64,000 bases of DNA from Marinobacter lipolyticus SM19 (GTDB lineage: Bacteria; Pseudomonadota; Gammaproteobacteria; Pseudomonadales; Oleiphilaceae): the NCBI RefSeq assembly GCF_000397065.2, contig NZ_KE007306.1, positions 416,448-480,447 of the forward strand, given 5' to 3'. Shown one piece after another: positions 19,897 to 29,809 of the stretch. Below the pieces are notes generated by a model. That model saw only the letters and a list, made by a program, of their open reading frames with translations. It made no database searches and had not been told where the DNA came from. The first letter of the stretch is position 1. Every line of letters begins with the position of its first letter. A program made the position numbers and the translations under genes.

Positions 19897-21948
19897 TTAA
19901 AGGGCGTAGAAGAACAGTGGCACGAAAGCTGATATCAGCAATGTCGGTACCATGACCGCCAGAGGCAGCAACAGGCGCTCGTAACGGTGCCAGAAGGAAC
20001 CTGTACGTTCAGCAGCCAACACTTCAGTTTCACCCACCACCTGACGGGTCAACAGGTGGTTCAGTGCTACCGGCGGACTGAGATAACCCAGCTCAAACGC
20101 CACCAGGCAGACAATCCAGAAGTGCAGAGGATCAATACCCATTTGAATGGCTGGCTGGGCAATGGTTGCCGACACCAGGACGACTGCGCCGAATGGATCC
20201 ATCACCATACCAATGACGGTCAGCATAACCACAATCACCAGCATGGCAATCCACGGACTTGTGAGGTCCTCCGGGAACAGGGCGTGAACAATGTCAGACC
20301 GCTCCAGGATGCCCCCCAGGCAAATCGAGAAGCCAATCAGCGCCAGCAATGCACCAATGTGAACCGCCGCATCACTGGCGGCAGCGGTGCTGCGGCTCCA
20401 GAACGCGTGGGAGCGGGTTTGTCCGTCGTCCCGGCTATCTTTGTTGGCGTCCAGGAAGACCAGAGCCAGGATCACCAGCGGCATGATCATCGGAGCACTG
20501 TACTCGTTGAAGCCCAGTCCCAGAATGATCCAGATGGCCAGAATCACGCCAACAGCCACTGCTGCATAAGGCGCCAGAGGGCGAAGCTGTTTCAGCGCTT
20601 CACGGAACGCACCCGGTGCAGGACGCGGCTTCCAGTTACCCTGGGTCTTGCACACAATGATGGAGAACAATGTCGCCGACATCATGAACACCCAGAAGCC
20701 CCAACCGTACATCTCGGTCGTTGTGACTTCCTTGTTCAGGGCAGCGACCACAACGATCAGCAGGCATGGATTCAACACCACACCCAGGCTGCCTGACATG
20801 GCTGTCGTTGCCAGAGACAACTGGCGACCGGCACCGGCGCGTCGCAGCTCATCGTAGACCACACCACCGACGGCCAGGATGAAGATACCAGACGCCCCGG
20901 TGAAGGCCGTGGGGAAGGCCGTGGCAAAGATCATCACGGACGCCAGCATGGGCGCGGGCAGCTGGAACGGCTTGATTATGTTCAGCAACAACTCCGGTAT
21001 GCGCGTCTGCTTCAGTGCCATACCCACCAACACGTACAGACCGATGTTGATGAACATCGACGACAGGTTGGTCATCATTCCAAAGTAGATGGCAAGACCG
21101 GAAGAATACCCGTCCACGAAGAAGAAGTAGCTCATCGCGATCAGGCCCATCGCGCAGTAGAGCGGCAGCACCAGGCCGGAGGACGCTTTCAGGCTCCCCG
21201 CCTTCATCCGCTCCGGGACATTGATAAAGCGCGCCAGGTTAATCACCATGAACAACCCGAACACAGCAGCCCAGGCATTCTGTAACACGATATTGTCTTC
21301 CGACCCCGGCGAGGTCTCCAGCTTCCCGACGTAGGAAAGCAGCGAGAACACCATGAGCCCGTTAATGCCCAGCTGTACCCCCTGACTCAAGCGCCATTCC
21401 GCCCGGTTGCGAGGTAGCCTCAACGCTATGTGATCGGCATCCAGAGCGGAGATCGCGGCGGCCATCGCAAACATTGCAATGAACAGGAACTTGGTCAGTT
21501 CAATGTTTTCCAGCAAAAACGAGGCGAATCCCTGCTCTACGGTCTTGAATACCGACAGGGCTGGCGTGGCGTTCCTCTGGTTCTCCGCGTACATCTCGTA
21601 CTTCTCTTCGCAGAGCGCCAGATTCCGCTCCAGGGACTCCCGGATGGAGGCAGCGTTCGGCGGGGAACTGAATAGATCGTCGGGATCAGGCTCGTAGGCA
21701 TCAAGCCGCTTCTGCACCTCGGCCTCGACATCCATCGTCCTGTTACACGTGGGTTCGGTCGCGTCCGGATTCAGCAGATAGTAATTGGGCCAGGTCTGCT
21801 CCCCCACCCAGAGCATTCTGGAGTGGAGGGAATTCCCCATGCCAAGGAGAAGTGTGAAAAGCAGGAGCAGCAAGAGTATGACCCCGTGCAAACGATGCAC
21901 GGGGTAAAGGGTCTTGGCACCGGCTGTTGATATCGCTTGCCAGTTCAT
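19897..21948 (-). CDS. TRAP-type large permease (DctM-like, with a large periplasmic loop)
   Basis: 683 residues. After one membrane helix (about 20-40) there is a soluble, acidic region of about 110 residues with cysteines (EPTCNRTMD, ALCEEK). Further helices follow, and the DctM-like transport core begins near 255. Motifs include FATAFPTAFTGASGIFILAVGGVVYDEL and VAFELGYLSPPVALNHLL. No separate small DctQ gene is present, so the N-terminal part probably supplies that function. It is encoded last in an operon with a periplasmic receptor and a lipoprotein. The substrate is unknown. Confidence 0.82.
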   Translation of the reverse strand: MNWQAISTAGAKTLYPVHRLHGVILLLLLLFTLLLGMGNSLHSRMLWVGEQTWPNYYLLNPDATEPTCNRTMDVEAEVQKRLDAYEPDPDDLFSSPPNAASIRESLERNLALCEEKYEMYAENQRNATPALSVFKTVEQGFASFLLENIELTKFLFIAMFAMAAAISALDADHIALRLPRNRAEWRLSQGVQLGINGLMVFSLLSYVGKLETSPGSEDNIVLQNAWAAVFGLFMVINLARFINVPERMKAGSLKASSGLVLPLYCAMGLIAMSYFFFVDGYSSGLAIYFGMMTNLSSMFINIGLYVLVGMALKQTRIPELLLNIIKPFQLPAPMLASVMIFATAFPTAFTGASGIFILAVGGVVYDELRRAGAGRQLSLATTAMSGSLGVVLNPCLLIVVVAALNKEVTTTEMYGWGFWVFMMSATLFSIIVCKTQGNWKPRPAPGAFREALKQLRPLAPYAAVAVGVILAIWIILGLGFNEYSAPMIMPLVILALVFLDANKDSRDDGQTRSHAFWSRSTAAASDAAVHIGALLALIGFSICLGGILERSDIVHALFPEDLTSPWIAMLVIVVMLTVIGMVMDPFGAVVLVSATIAQPAIQMGIDPLHFWIVCLVAFELGYLSPPVALNHLLTRQVVGETEVLAAERTGSFWHRYERLLLPLAVMVPTLLISAFVPLFFYAL

Positions 21949-21969
21949 GAAGGATCCGCCTTGAAGTTA

Positions 21970-22980
21970 TTATTCGCGATCGCTTGCAGTACATTCAGAC
22001 GCAGACGGATTGCTGGAGCAGCGAATCTTGCTGAGCAGGCTCATCATCTTGGGATGGTAAACCTTTTCTGCACCATGGCTGCCGTCACGAAGCTGGATAC
22101 GGTTCTCGCGGAACATCTCTTGATACCCCTCGATGTCCGCCTCCTGCAGACGAATCCATTTCTCCTCAGGGATGGCTTCCTCCAGACCGGTAATCAGGCC
22201 CATGGCCTGACCATACATACCCCAGGCCACTTCACGAGATTTCTGGGCGGTTTCATCATCCAGCACCCCATCACGGGCAATGACCTGGATAGTGAGCTGA
22301 GCAAGCGGGTAATCAACGACGCCACCGTTTTCCCCGACACCCTTGTAAAGCTCCAGCGCTTCGTAAGCGAAGGCAGGGGCATAGGCAGTATCAACAGAAC
22401 CATTGTTGAACTTGCCGGCAAAATTGGTGATATCGGAGGGAACGACGGTAGCCTTCACATGGTTAACCATGTGGATGGCGTCTTTCTGGTAATCCAGAGT
22501 CGCCATGCGTTTGCCTGCCAGTTCGCCTGCGGTATCGATACTGCGATCGTTTACAAACAGGTAACCGGCACCGACAGGTACAATGCCCAACACTTCATAG
22601 CCGTTATCCTTCATCAACGGGGCGGCCTTGGGTGTTGCCAGGGTTGCCAGTACTGTCTTCAGATCATCGTAAGTCGGAATCGCGCCAACAGCACTGAGAC
22701 TGCCGGTGAACCTGTTGAATGGCCTGGTACGAAGGTCTGTTGCCGCAACCGCATCACACTGGCCAGAGTTGAAATCACCGACCGCAACACCTTCGTCGGT
22801 GTATGGCTTAAGCTCGAAATCGACGCCATGAGCTTTCATCTCAAGGGCGTAGTCCTTGACCATGTTGAACATGTCACCATTGGCGCCGATGACATCAAAC
22901 ACGCACATTTTGATTGGTTCGGCTGAGGCAAACGGTGCAACAGCGACGAGCGATAAGGCAGCAAGGGATTTACGGATCAT
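21970..22980 (-). CDS. TRAP-type periplasmic solute-binding protein (putative)
   Basis: 336 residues from the ATG at 22980, chosen because GGAGG lies 7 nt upstream and it gives a clean signal peptide (MIRKSL...PFASA). The mature protein starts EPIKMCVFDVIGANGDMF. It shows two-lobe binding protein features such as GKRMATLDYQKDA and DTAYAPAFAYEAL, plus a cysteine pair near the C terminus. It lies between the lipoprotein and permease genes, so it most likely delivers ligand to that permease. It is not a classical DctP or TAXI sequence, and the ligand is unknown. Confidence 0.75.
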   Translation of the reverse strand: MIRKSLAALSLVAVAPFASAEPIKMCVFDVIGANGDMFNMVKDYALEMKAHGVDFELKPYTDEGVAVGDFNSGQCDAVAATDLRTRPFNRFTGSLSAVGAIPTYDDLKTVLATLATPKAAPLMKDNGYEVLGIVPVGAGYLFVNDRSIDTAGELAGKRMATLDYQKDAIHMVNHVKATVVPSDITNFAGKFNNGSVDTAYAPAFAYEALELYKGVGENGGVVDYPLAQLTIQVIARDGVLDDETAQKSREVAWGMYGQAMGLITGLEEAIPEEKWIRLQEADIEGYQEMFRENRIQLRDGSHGAEKVYHPKMMSLLSKIRCSSNPSASECTASDRE

Positions 22981-23042
22981 AACTGACCTCCGGGTCATTC
23001 TTGTGTTTGTAAGGGATTGCATTGACATGTCCGGACGCCTGC

Positions 23043-24104
23043 TTACAGCAGGTCATCCAGGTTCATGGTTTCAACTTCTTCTTCGCGTTCCGGGCTCATC
23101 TTGCCGAAATAGCGTTGTGGCGTCCGATGACCGTAATTGGCCGTCCAGTGTTTATCGGAAGAGAACTGAATTACGTCACGGGCGACTTCATCCAGCAACC
23201 GATAGTCATCGTTGATCTCGATGGTGTTGTCTGCCTCTGCAAATCGTGCAATCAGGTCTTCAAGGACGTCTGGCCGACCAAAGGTTTCTGCAGCCACTGC
23301 CTCCAGCGCCATGGAAACCCGGAAACCAGCTTCAATTGAGAGTTTGGAGCTGTTTTCCAGAACCTCCCAAGGGTCCGGGGACAACGCAGGGCGAGTATCC
23401 GGCAACAGCAACCAGACCAGACTACGCACCGCATTAGGCAATCCACCCCACTTCTCGTTATCCAGGCAGGTTGCGGCACGTTCGGCCTGCGGCGCGATGT
23501 TGCGGGGAACGCCCGCCATAGCGCCGGAATTGGCATCGTTGACGATCGCCTGCATACCCGTCAGAAGACCGACCAGGAAGGTCAGCTCGTCCTGATCTTC
23601 AAACAGGAACGGGCACTCCAGTTCCTCCGCACCGGGATCAAAATCGTAGGCGGCCATGGCACGCTGAAAGGCAATATAACGGCGCTTGGCTGTTTGCGCG
23701 TTCAGGCGCTTCGCCCGCTCACGGGCATCCTTCGCGGCAGGCACATTAGCGGCGTAATCTTCACGCAGGTATTCCAGTTCAGCTTCCCAGGCACGGGCCT
23801 CCGAACAGTTACCGGCAAGCAGCATCATGAGAGAGCCGGTGGTATCCGGCGCATCTATGACACGTGAAAATGAGTACACCAAAGGATCAAGGCTTTCGCC
23901 AAGGGCACAGGTCATTTCCGGATCGGACATTTGCAATACGTAAGGGACCGCTTCCCCTTCCGCATAGCTGGAAAGCACCACGCCCGTGGTGGAGTAAATC
24001 GGGTTTGCCGAGCAACCGGCGAGCAAGGCCAGAGCGGCCAGAATCAGGAGTTTGCTGCGCATGGAAACCATGCGGCCAAGGGATCTTGCCTGTGAAGAGA
24101 TCAT
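23043..24104 (-). CDS. TatT-like TRAP-associated lipoprotein
   Basis: 353 residues from ATG 24104, which has AGGGCG just upstream; ATG 24062 (MRSKLLILAAL) would give a standard lipoprotein signal. The lipobox is LLAGC. The mature part is almost wholly helical, in TPR-like pairs, with a long charged helix (about 125-155). Length, lipidation and position beside a TRAP receptor fit the TatT component described in Treponema, a lipoprotein that binds the TRAP receptor TatP. It is first in the operon. Family assignment rests on resemblance and context, not on a search. Confidence 0.6.
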   Translation of the reverse strand: MISSQARSLGRMVSMRSKLLILAALALLAGCSANPIYSTTGVVLSSYAEGEAVPYVLQMSDPEMTCALGESLDPLVYSFSRVIDAPDTTGSLMMLLAGNCSEARAWEAELEYLREDYAANVPAAKDARERAKRLNAQTAKRRYIAFQRAMAAYDFDPGAEELECPFLFEDQDELTFLVGLLTGMQAIVNDANSGAMAGVPRNIAPQAERAATCLDNEKWGGLPNAVRSLVWLLLPDTRPALSPDPWEVLENSSKLSIEAGFRVSMALEAVAAETFGRPDVLEDLIARFAEADNTIEINDDYRLLDEVARDVIQFSSDKHWTANYGHRTPQRYFGKMSPEREEEVETMNLDDLL

Positions 24105-24426
24105 AATTCGCCCTGTGTTCTACGTTGTTTTTATATGTCCGGGATGACGGGACCAGCTTTTTATCAGGTTTAGTCCCCGCTTGATCAGCGTGAGACGGTG
24201 CCATCACCCCAAGAACCTGTTGCACCTTCGACGATACAAAGAATGCGGTTAATCTTGTCAGACAAAAATGGCTCGAATGCCGAATTGGTTATGCCGATCA
24301 GGCCAATGGCCCCCAGTGAAAGAAAGAATAGAAAGTTATCTTGATGAAAAACAAGTGTTTTGAAGGCCAGTTAATGTAGGCACGCTTGTACCAATGACGA
24401 AAGTCCCGGAAAAGGGTTTCAATTTT
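24105..24426. other. 322-bp intergenic region
   Basis: The region separates the start of the TRAP operon from the atuR stop. It is AT-richer than its surroundings, so the TRAP promoter probably lies near 24110-24200. No gene, repeat or clear terminator is recognisable. Confidence 0.45.
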
Positions 24427-25041
24427 TTATTCCGCCAGCCCCATCATTGCGATCACCTGATCCGTCAACCCGTCCAGACTCAGCCCACCATCCGGTCGAT
24501 ACCAGGTCACCGTCCAGCTCAGAGCACCAGTCAGCATCCGACGCACAACGAAAGGTTCCGCCTTCAGATCGCCCTGGTGCTTCATCGCGTTCAATACATC
24601 CAGCCATAGCTGCTCGTAGATGTCCCTTAGTTCCAACACTTCCACCCTTGAGGCCTCGGAAAGACTGCGCCATTCATACACCAGCACCGCCATGGCTTCC
24701 CCGGTCTGACCATTAATGAATTCCAGTTCGGCGCGAATGAGGGCACGGAGTTTTCCATGGCAGGTGCTCTCTGCATCCATGGCTGCCTGCATAAGAGCCG
24801 TGTTCAGGCGAATAGTCTCTACCATCACTGCCTTGAGAATTTCTTCTTTGGTGCGGAAATGGTGGAACAGACTGCCGGACTGGATACCGACAGCGGCCGC
24901 CAGATCCCGGACCGTGGTGCGTTCATAACCTTTATCACGGAATAGCCGGGCGGCCTCCCGCAGCAATCGCCCACGAGCACCTGCAGGGTCAGAAACAAGG
25001 TTTTCAGCAATAAGGGAATGGAGAATGGCGTCTTGGGTCAC
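24427..25041 (-). CDS. atuR: TetR family repressor of the atu cluster
   Basis: 204 residues from GTG 25041. An upstream TTG at 25086 would add 15 unusual residues rich in Cys and Trp and is not preferred. The N-terminal TetR DNA-binding domain is clear: REAARLFRDKGYERTTVRDLAAAVGIQSGSLFHHF, about residues 27-62. The ligand-binding C-terminal domain begins near 80. It is divergent from atuA with a palindrome between them. By position it is the equivalent of AtuR of Pseudomonas aeruginosa, which represses acyclic terpene utilisation genes. The inducer is probably a terpenoid CoA ester, which is inference. Confidence 0.85.
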   Translation of the reverse strand: MTQDAILHSLIAENLVSDPAGARGRLLREAARLFRDKGYERTTVRDLAAAVGIQSGSLFHHFRTKEEILKAVMVETIRLNTALMQAAMDAESTCHGKLRALIRAELEFINGQTGEAMAVLVYEWRSLSEASRVEVLELRDIYEQLWLDVLNAMKHQGDLKAEPFVVRRMLTGALSWTVTWYRPDGGLSLDGLTDQVIAMMGLAE

Positions 25042-25101
25042 GGGGCGTATCCAGCAGCAAAAACAGTTCCGCCATTCTACCTGCAATTTCCCTGTTTACA
25101 A

Positions 25102-25119
25102 ACCAAGCGCTTGCTTGGT
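25102..25119. promoter_or_regulatory. Probable AtuR operator palindrome
   Basis: The sequence ACCAAGC-GCTT-GCTTGGT is an inverted repeat with 7-bp arms, and its centre CAAGCGCTTG is itself a 10-bp palindrome. It lies in the 161-bp atuR/atuA divergent region, the expected place for a TetR operator controlling both genes. Confidence 0.7.
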
Positions 25120-25202
25120 ATTGTCATTTCTATCACTGGAGAACCCCGTCCGGTCAGGCAAGCTGATTCCCGACGACGGCCATAAAGAACAAGGCAGATA
25201 CC

Positions 25203-27011
25203 ATGGCAGATTTCCCGAAAACCATTCGCATCGGCTGTTCCGCCGCTTTCTGGGGCGACACCGAGACCGCCGCCGCACAGCTGGTCAGGCGCGGCGATAT
25301 CGATTACCTGGTCGCGGACTACCTGGCCGAAATCACCATGTCGATCATGGCAGGCCAGAAAATGAAGGATCCCACCCAGGGCTATGCCCGGGACTTTGTT
25401 CAGACCGTCATGGGCCCGCTGCTAGGCGACATCAAGGACAAAGGTATTCGGGTGCTGGCCAATGCCGGAGGCGTCAACCCGGCCGCCTGCCGCGATGCGC
25501 TGCAAGCACTGTGTGACAAAGCCGGCGTGGATCTGAAGATTGCCCTGGTGCTGGGCGACGACCTGATGCCCAAGAAGAAACAACTCAGCGAGGCAGGCAT
25601 CACCGAAATGACCACCGGACAGGCTATGCCACCGATGATGGTCAGCCTGAATGCCTATCTGGGCGCTCCGGGTCTGGTGGCAGCGCTGGCTCAGGGGGCA
25701 GACATCGTTATCACTGGGCGCGTGGCAGACAGCGCTTTGGTGCTGGCCCCTTTGGTACACGAATTTGGCTGGCACTGGAGCGATTACGACAAGCTTGCCC
25801 AGGGCAGCCTCGCCGGTCATCTTCTTGAGTGTGGCGCACAGTCCACTGGCGGCAACTTCACCGACTGGCAAGATGTGGCCGAAGGTTACGCTGACATGGG
25901 CTTTCCTATTGCCGAGGTCAGCGCCAATGGCGACTTCCTGATCACCAAGCCAGAAGGCACGGGAGGAAAAGTCAGCCGAGGCACCGTGGCCGAGCAGCTG
26001 GTGTATGAAATCGGTGACCCACGCGCTTACCTGCTGCCGGATGTGACCTGCGACTTCACCGGTGTTGAGCTGTCGGAAACCGGAGCTGACCGGGTCGCGG
26101 TTCGCGGCGCCCGGGGAATGCCGCCCACCGACAGCTATAAGGTATCCGGCACCTGGCCGGACGGATTCAAGTGCACAGTGACCTTCCTGCTTGCCGGCAT
26201 TGAGGCGAAAGCCAAGGCACAGACTGTGGCTGATGCGATCCTGGCCAAAACCTCCCGCATGTTCAGCGAACGCGGCCTGCCCGAATACACCGAAACCAGC
26301 GTTGAATTGCTGGGCACAGAAGCCACATACGGCGCCCAAGGCCAGCGACAGGATTGCCGGGAAGTAGTGGTAAAAATCAGCACCGCACACCCCAAGAAAG
26401 AAGCCCTGGTGCTGTTTTCCCGCGAGATCGCCCAGGCCGCTACCGGCATGGCACCGGGTATTACCGGCATTGTCGGCGGCCGCCCGACCGTGTGGCCGAA
26501 GATACGGCTGTACTCATGCCTGGTACCGAAGTCCGAAGTCACCGTTGCGGTTGATCTGGGCGGCGAGAAACAGCCTGTCACCGTGGACACCACCGGTGGC
26601 TTCGATGCCGCCACAATGGCCGAACAAGCTTCCACAAAGAATTCACTGACAACGGATACCACCGTCCGCCTGCTGGATCTGGCCTGGGCCCGCAGTGGCG
26701 ACAAAGGCGACCACAGCAATATCGGCGTGATTGCCCGCCACCCGGATTTTGTGCCCTTTATAGAAGCAGCGCTGACCGAATCGGCCGTTGCCGAGTGGAT
26801 GGCACACACTCTGAATCCCGGAACCGGCAAGGTCACCCGTTGGGCCCTGCCCGGTTTCCACGCTTTTAACTTCCTGCTGGAGCACAGCCTTGGCGGCGGC
26901 GGCGTCGCCAGCCTGCGCATCGACCCGCAAGGCAAGGCCTTCGCCCAGCAGTTACTGGAATTCCCTGTGCCCGTTGCCCGGGCCGTTCTGGAGAAAGGAA
27001 AACGTTCATGA
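25203..27011 (+). CDS. atuA: AtuA family protein of acyclic terpene utilisation
   Basis: 602 residues, soluble. The large N-terminal part (to about 450) is the AtuA/DUF1446 domain: [29 protein letters not shown] and [16 protein letters not shown] separate C-terminal domain (about 490-595) begins [20 protein letters not shown]. The exact reaction is not established for the family; in P. aeruginosa the gene belongs to the citronellol/geraniol pathway cluster. ATG 25203 follows AAGG. The stop overlaps the next start by 4 nt. Confidence 0.92.
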   Translation: MADFPKTIRIGCSAAFWGDTETAAAQLVRRGDIDYLVADYLAEITMSIMAGQKMKDPTQGYARDFVQTVMGPLLGDIKDKGIRVLANAGGVNPAACRDALQALCDKAGVDLKIALVLGDDLMPKKKQLSEAGITEMTTGQAMPPMMVSLNAYLGAPGLVAALAQGADIVITGRVADSALVLAPLVHEFGWHWSDYDKLAQGSLAGHLLECGAQSTGGNFTDWQDVAEGYADMGFPIAEVSANGDFLITKPEGTGGKVSRGTVAEQLVYEIGDPRAYLLPDVTCDFTGVELSETGADRVAVRGARGMPPTDSYKVSGTWPDGFKCTVTFLLAGIEAKAKAQTVADAILAKTSRMFSERGLPEYTETSVELLGTEATYGAQGQRQDCREVVVKISTAHPKKEALVLFSREIAQAATGMAPGITGIVGGRPTVWPKIRLYSCLVPKSEVTVAVDLGGEKQPVTVDTTGGFDAATMAEQASTKNSLTTDTTVRLLDLAWARSGDKGDHSNIGVIARHPDFVPFIEAALTESAVAEWMAHTLNPGTGKVTRWALPGFHAFNFLLEHSLGGGGVASLRIDPQGKAFAQQLLEFPVPVARAVLEKGKRS

Positions 27012-27874
27012 GCTATCAATCCATTTTTCACCCTGACCTGTTCAAGGACCAGACCTTTATCGTCACCGGCGGCGGTTCCGGCATCGGTCGCTGTACCGCC
27101 CACGAGTTGGCCGCACTCGGTGCCCGGGTGGCGCTGGTCGGTCGCAAGACGGAAAAGGTGGAAGCGGTGAAAGCTGAAATCATCGAAGACGGCGGTATCG
27201 CCTCCGCCCACGCCTGCGATATCCGTGAAGAGGAATCCGTCAAAGCCACAGTGAAGGCCATCATTGCCGAGCATGGCGGGTTGCATGGTGTGGTCAATAA
27301 CGCCGGTGGCCAGTTCCAGGCCCCGTTGACAGGTATCAGCCAGAAAGGCTGGGAAACGGTGGTGCGCACCAACCTCACCGGCGGCTTCCTGATGGCACGG
27401 GAAGCTTACACCCAGGCGCTATCCAAAACCGGTGGCTCCATCGTCAACATTGTTGCTGATATGTGGGGCGGCATGCCCGGCATGGGCCACTCCGGCGCAG
27501 CCCGGGCGGGCATGGTCAACTTTACCCAGACCGCCGCCGTTGAATGGGGCGCATCCGGTGTGCGTGTCAACGCCGTGGCCCCGGGCTGGATAGCCTCCAG
27601 CGGCATGGACAACTACCCCGAACACATGCGCCAGTGGATTCGCAGCCTGGGCGACAACGTGCCCATCAAGCGCATGGGCACCGAATCGGAAGTCAGCTCC
27701 GCCATCTGTTTTCTGCTGAGCCAGGGTGCCGCCTTCATCAGCGGTGACTGCCTGCGCATTGACGGCGGTGCCTCCCAGGGCGGCCGGGTCTGGCCACTGC
27801 CGAAAGCCAAAAACAACGAACCCTACAACGGCTTCCACCGCGCCATCACCCCGAAAGTGCTGAGCGAAGACTGA
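27008..27874 (+). CDS. atuB: SDR family oxidoreductase, AtuB
   Basis: 288 residues. The Rossmann motif [12 protein letters not shown] is near 20-31 and NNAGG near 97-101. The usual catalytic Tyr-x3-Lys is replaced: the alignment position reads HSGAARAG, giving Ser and Arg. The same HSGAARAG stretch is found in peroxisomal trans-2-enoyl-CoA reductases, so the enzyme may act on enoyl-CoA double bonds rather than as an alcohol dehydrogenase. It is translationally coupled to atuA by a 4-nt overlap and lies 10 nt before atuC. Confidence 0.88.
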   Translation: MSYQSIFHPDLFKDQTFIVTGGGSGIGRCTAHELAALGARVALVGRKTEKVEAVKAEIIEDGGIASAHACDIREEESVKATVKAIIAEHGGLHGVVNNAGGQFQAPLTGISQKGWETVVRTNLTGGFLMAREAYTQALSKTGGSIVNIVADMWGGMPGMGHSGAARAGMVNFTQTAAVEWGASGVRVNAVAPGWIASSGMDNYPEHMRQWIRSLGDNVPIKRMGTESEVSSAICFLLSQGAAFISGDCLRIDGGASQGGRVWPLPKAKNNEPYNGFHRAITPKVLSED

Positions 27875-27884
27875 GGAGCGCATA

Positions 27885-29501
27885 ATGCAGGTCATCGAAT
27901 CCACCGTAAGCCCCCAGTCGGACGACTTCCGCGCCAACGCTGAGGCCATGGAAGCCCATATCACCACCTTTCGCGAAGTCGAACAGAAGGTTCTGGATCT
28001 GGCGGAGGCAGCGCGGGAAAAGTTCACCAAGCGGCGCAAACTGCTGCCGCGGGACCGGATCAACCGACTTCTGGACCGGGGTGCACCGTTTCTGGAACTC
28101 TGTTCACTGGCCGGCTACAAGATGCACGATGACAAAGACGGCAGCATGGCCGGCGGTGGCATCATCGCCGGCATCGGCTACGTCAGCGGCATTCGCTGCC
28201 TGGTGGTGGCCAGCAACAGCGCCATCAAGGGCGGCACCATCACCCCGGCCGGTCTCGACAAAACCCTGCGCCTGCAGCAGATCGCCATGGAGAACAAACT
28301 CCCGGTGGTGTCTCTTTCAGAGAGCGGCGGCGCCAACCTGAATTACGCCACCGATATTTTCGTGCTCGGCGCCCGTGGCTTCGCCAACCAGGCGCGCATG
28401 TCCGCCGCCGGCATACCCCAGGTCACCGTGGTTCACGGCAACGCCACCGCCGGTGGCGCCTACCAGCCGGGGCTGTCCGACTATGTGGTCGCCGTGCGCA
28501 GCCAGGCCAAGATGTTCCTCGCCGGCCCGCCGCTGCTGAAAGCCGCCACCGGAGAAGTGGCCACGGATGAAGAACTGGGCGGCGCGGAAATGCACGCCCA
28601 GGTCGCCGGCACCGCCGAATACCTGGCCGAAGACGACGCCGACGGCATCCGCCAGGCCCGCAATATCTTGGAAACCCTGCCCTGGAACGAGCAGTTGCCA
28701 CCCCAGCGCGAGCTGACCTGGGAGGAGCCGCGATACCCGACGGAAGAGCTGCTGGGCGTGATCCCGGCGGATTCCAAAAAACCCTACGACGTCCGCGAAA
28801 TTCTGGCCCGCATCGCCGATGGCTCAAAGTTCATGGACTTCAAGAACGAGTTCGACGATCAGACGGTCTGCGGCACCATCCGCATCGAGGGTCACTCCGT
28901 CGGCATCATCGGCAACAACGGCCCCATCACCCCGGCTGGTTCCGCCAAAGCCGCCCAATTTATCCAGCTCTGCGACCAGGCTGGCACACCGTTGCTGTTC
29001 CTCCATAACACCACCGGTTTCATGGTAGGCACGCACTCGGAACAGAACGGCATCATCAAACACGGCTCAAAAATGATTCAGGCCGTGGCCAATTGCCGGG
29101 TGCCAAAGGTCGCAATTGTGATCGGCGGTTCCTATGGTGCAGGTAACTACGCGATGTGCGGTCGCGGTCTGGACCCGAGATTTATCTTCGCCTGGCCTAA
29201 CAGCCGCACCGCCGTCATGGGCCCGGCCCAGGCTGGCAAGGTGATGCGCATCGTGGCGGAGGACAAGCAGCGCCGGGGTGGCATGGAGCCGGATCCGAAG
29301 ACGCTGGATTTTCTGGAGCAGGCCACGGCCAAGAAGCTCGAAGACGGCTCCACTGCCCTGTTTGGCACGGCCCGCATGTGGGACGACGGCCTGATCGACC
29401 CGCGGGATACGCGGCGGGTGGTGGCTCTCGTTCTGGACGTGTGCCGGGAGGCCGAGGCGCGGCAGTTGCGGCCTAATACGTTTGGTGTTGCTCGGCTGTA
29501 A
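27885..29501 (+). CDS. atuC: Geranyl-CoA carboxylase beta subunit (carboxyltransferase)
   Basis: 538 residues, the length of the P. aeruginosa AtuC. Two crotonase-like carboxyltransferase halves are present. The first shows SESGGANLNYATDIF and GNATAGGAYQPGLSDY; the second shows LHNTTGFMVGTHSEQNGIIKHG and IGGSYGAGNYAMCGRGLDPRF. It carries carboxyl from biotin to the gamma-methyl of cis-geranyl-CoA. A GAGGAG ribosome site comes before the ATG. The related methylcrotonyl-CoA carboxylase is an alternative, but the neighbours specify the atu pathway. Confidence 0.92.
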   Translation: MQVIESTVSPQSDDFRANAEAMEAHITTFREVEQKVLDLAEAAREKFTKRRKLLPRDRINRLLDRGAPFLELCSLAGYKMHDDKDGSMAGGGIIAGIGYVSGIRCLVVASNSAIKGGTITPAGLDKTLRLQQIAMENKLPVVSLSESGGANLNYATDIFVLGARGFANQARMSAAGIPQVTVVHGNATAGGAYQPGLSDYVVAVRSQAKMFLAGPPLLKAATGEVATDEELGGAEMHAQVAGTAEYLAEDDADGIRQARNILETLPWNEQLPPQRELTWEEPRYPTEELLGVIPADSKKPYDVREILARIADGSKFMDFKNEFDDQTVCGTIRIEGHSVGIIGNNGPITPAGSAKAAQFIQLCDQAGTPLLFLHNTTGFMVGTHSEQNGIIKHGSKMIQAVANCRVPKVAIVIGGSYGAGNYAMCGRGLDPRFIFAWPNSRTAVMGPAQAGKVMRIVAEDKQRRGGMEPDPKTLDFLEQATAKKLEDGSTALFGTARMWDDGLIDPRDTRRVVALVLDVCREAEARQLRPNTFGVARL

Positions 29502-29542
29502 TGGAGGAGCCCGCCTCGTGGATTGCTTGTTTGGGTGGGGGC

Positions 29543-29648
29543 ACCGTCTGGGAGGGCGTGTCCAAAAACCGCTACAAGCACGTCCGTGTGCGCTTCTCTC
29601 CGGCCATCCATGGCCTCCGAAATTTTTGGACACGCCCTCCCAGACGGT
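29543..29648 (-). repeat. Variable-arm palindromic element, copy A
   Basis: The arms at 29543-29568 and 29623-29648 are 26-nt perfect inverted repeats. They enclose a 54-nt core (29569-29622) in reverse orientation. The core holds the hairpin GGCCATGGATGGCC and a second hairpin whose apex has two changes relative to copies B, C and E. The arm sequence is not shared with other copies except at its inner end (CCAAAAA). Confidence 0.9.
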
Positions 29649-29717
29649 TCGACCAAGCCCAGAGTTAGCGCCTTTAACGAGAAGGCTTCTCTAAAGGCCA
29701 TAGCAGGGAAAACAAAC

Positions 29718-29753
29718 GTAGGTCGGTTTAAGCCTGTGGCCAATCCGACCTAC
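29718..29753. repeat. GTAGGTCGG palindrome, copy 1
   Basis: The outer arms GTAGGTCGG and CCGACCTAC are perfect, with an inner GCC/GGC pair. It belongs with the two GTCGGATTA palindromes after atuH and resembles the short REP-like palindromes common in proteobacterial intergenic DNA. Confidence 0.7.
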
Positions 29754-29809
29754 AAAAGAACTAAGGCTGAACAAAAATTTCAGTAAGCAGCACCACATTT
29801 ATAGACAAA

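Noticed and set aside
25422..27286. Long open frames (322 and 383 codons) antisense to atuA
   Set aside because: They are antisense to a clear family protein and have low-complexity, arginine/serine or histidine-rich translations typical of GC-rich shadow frames.
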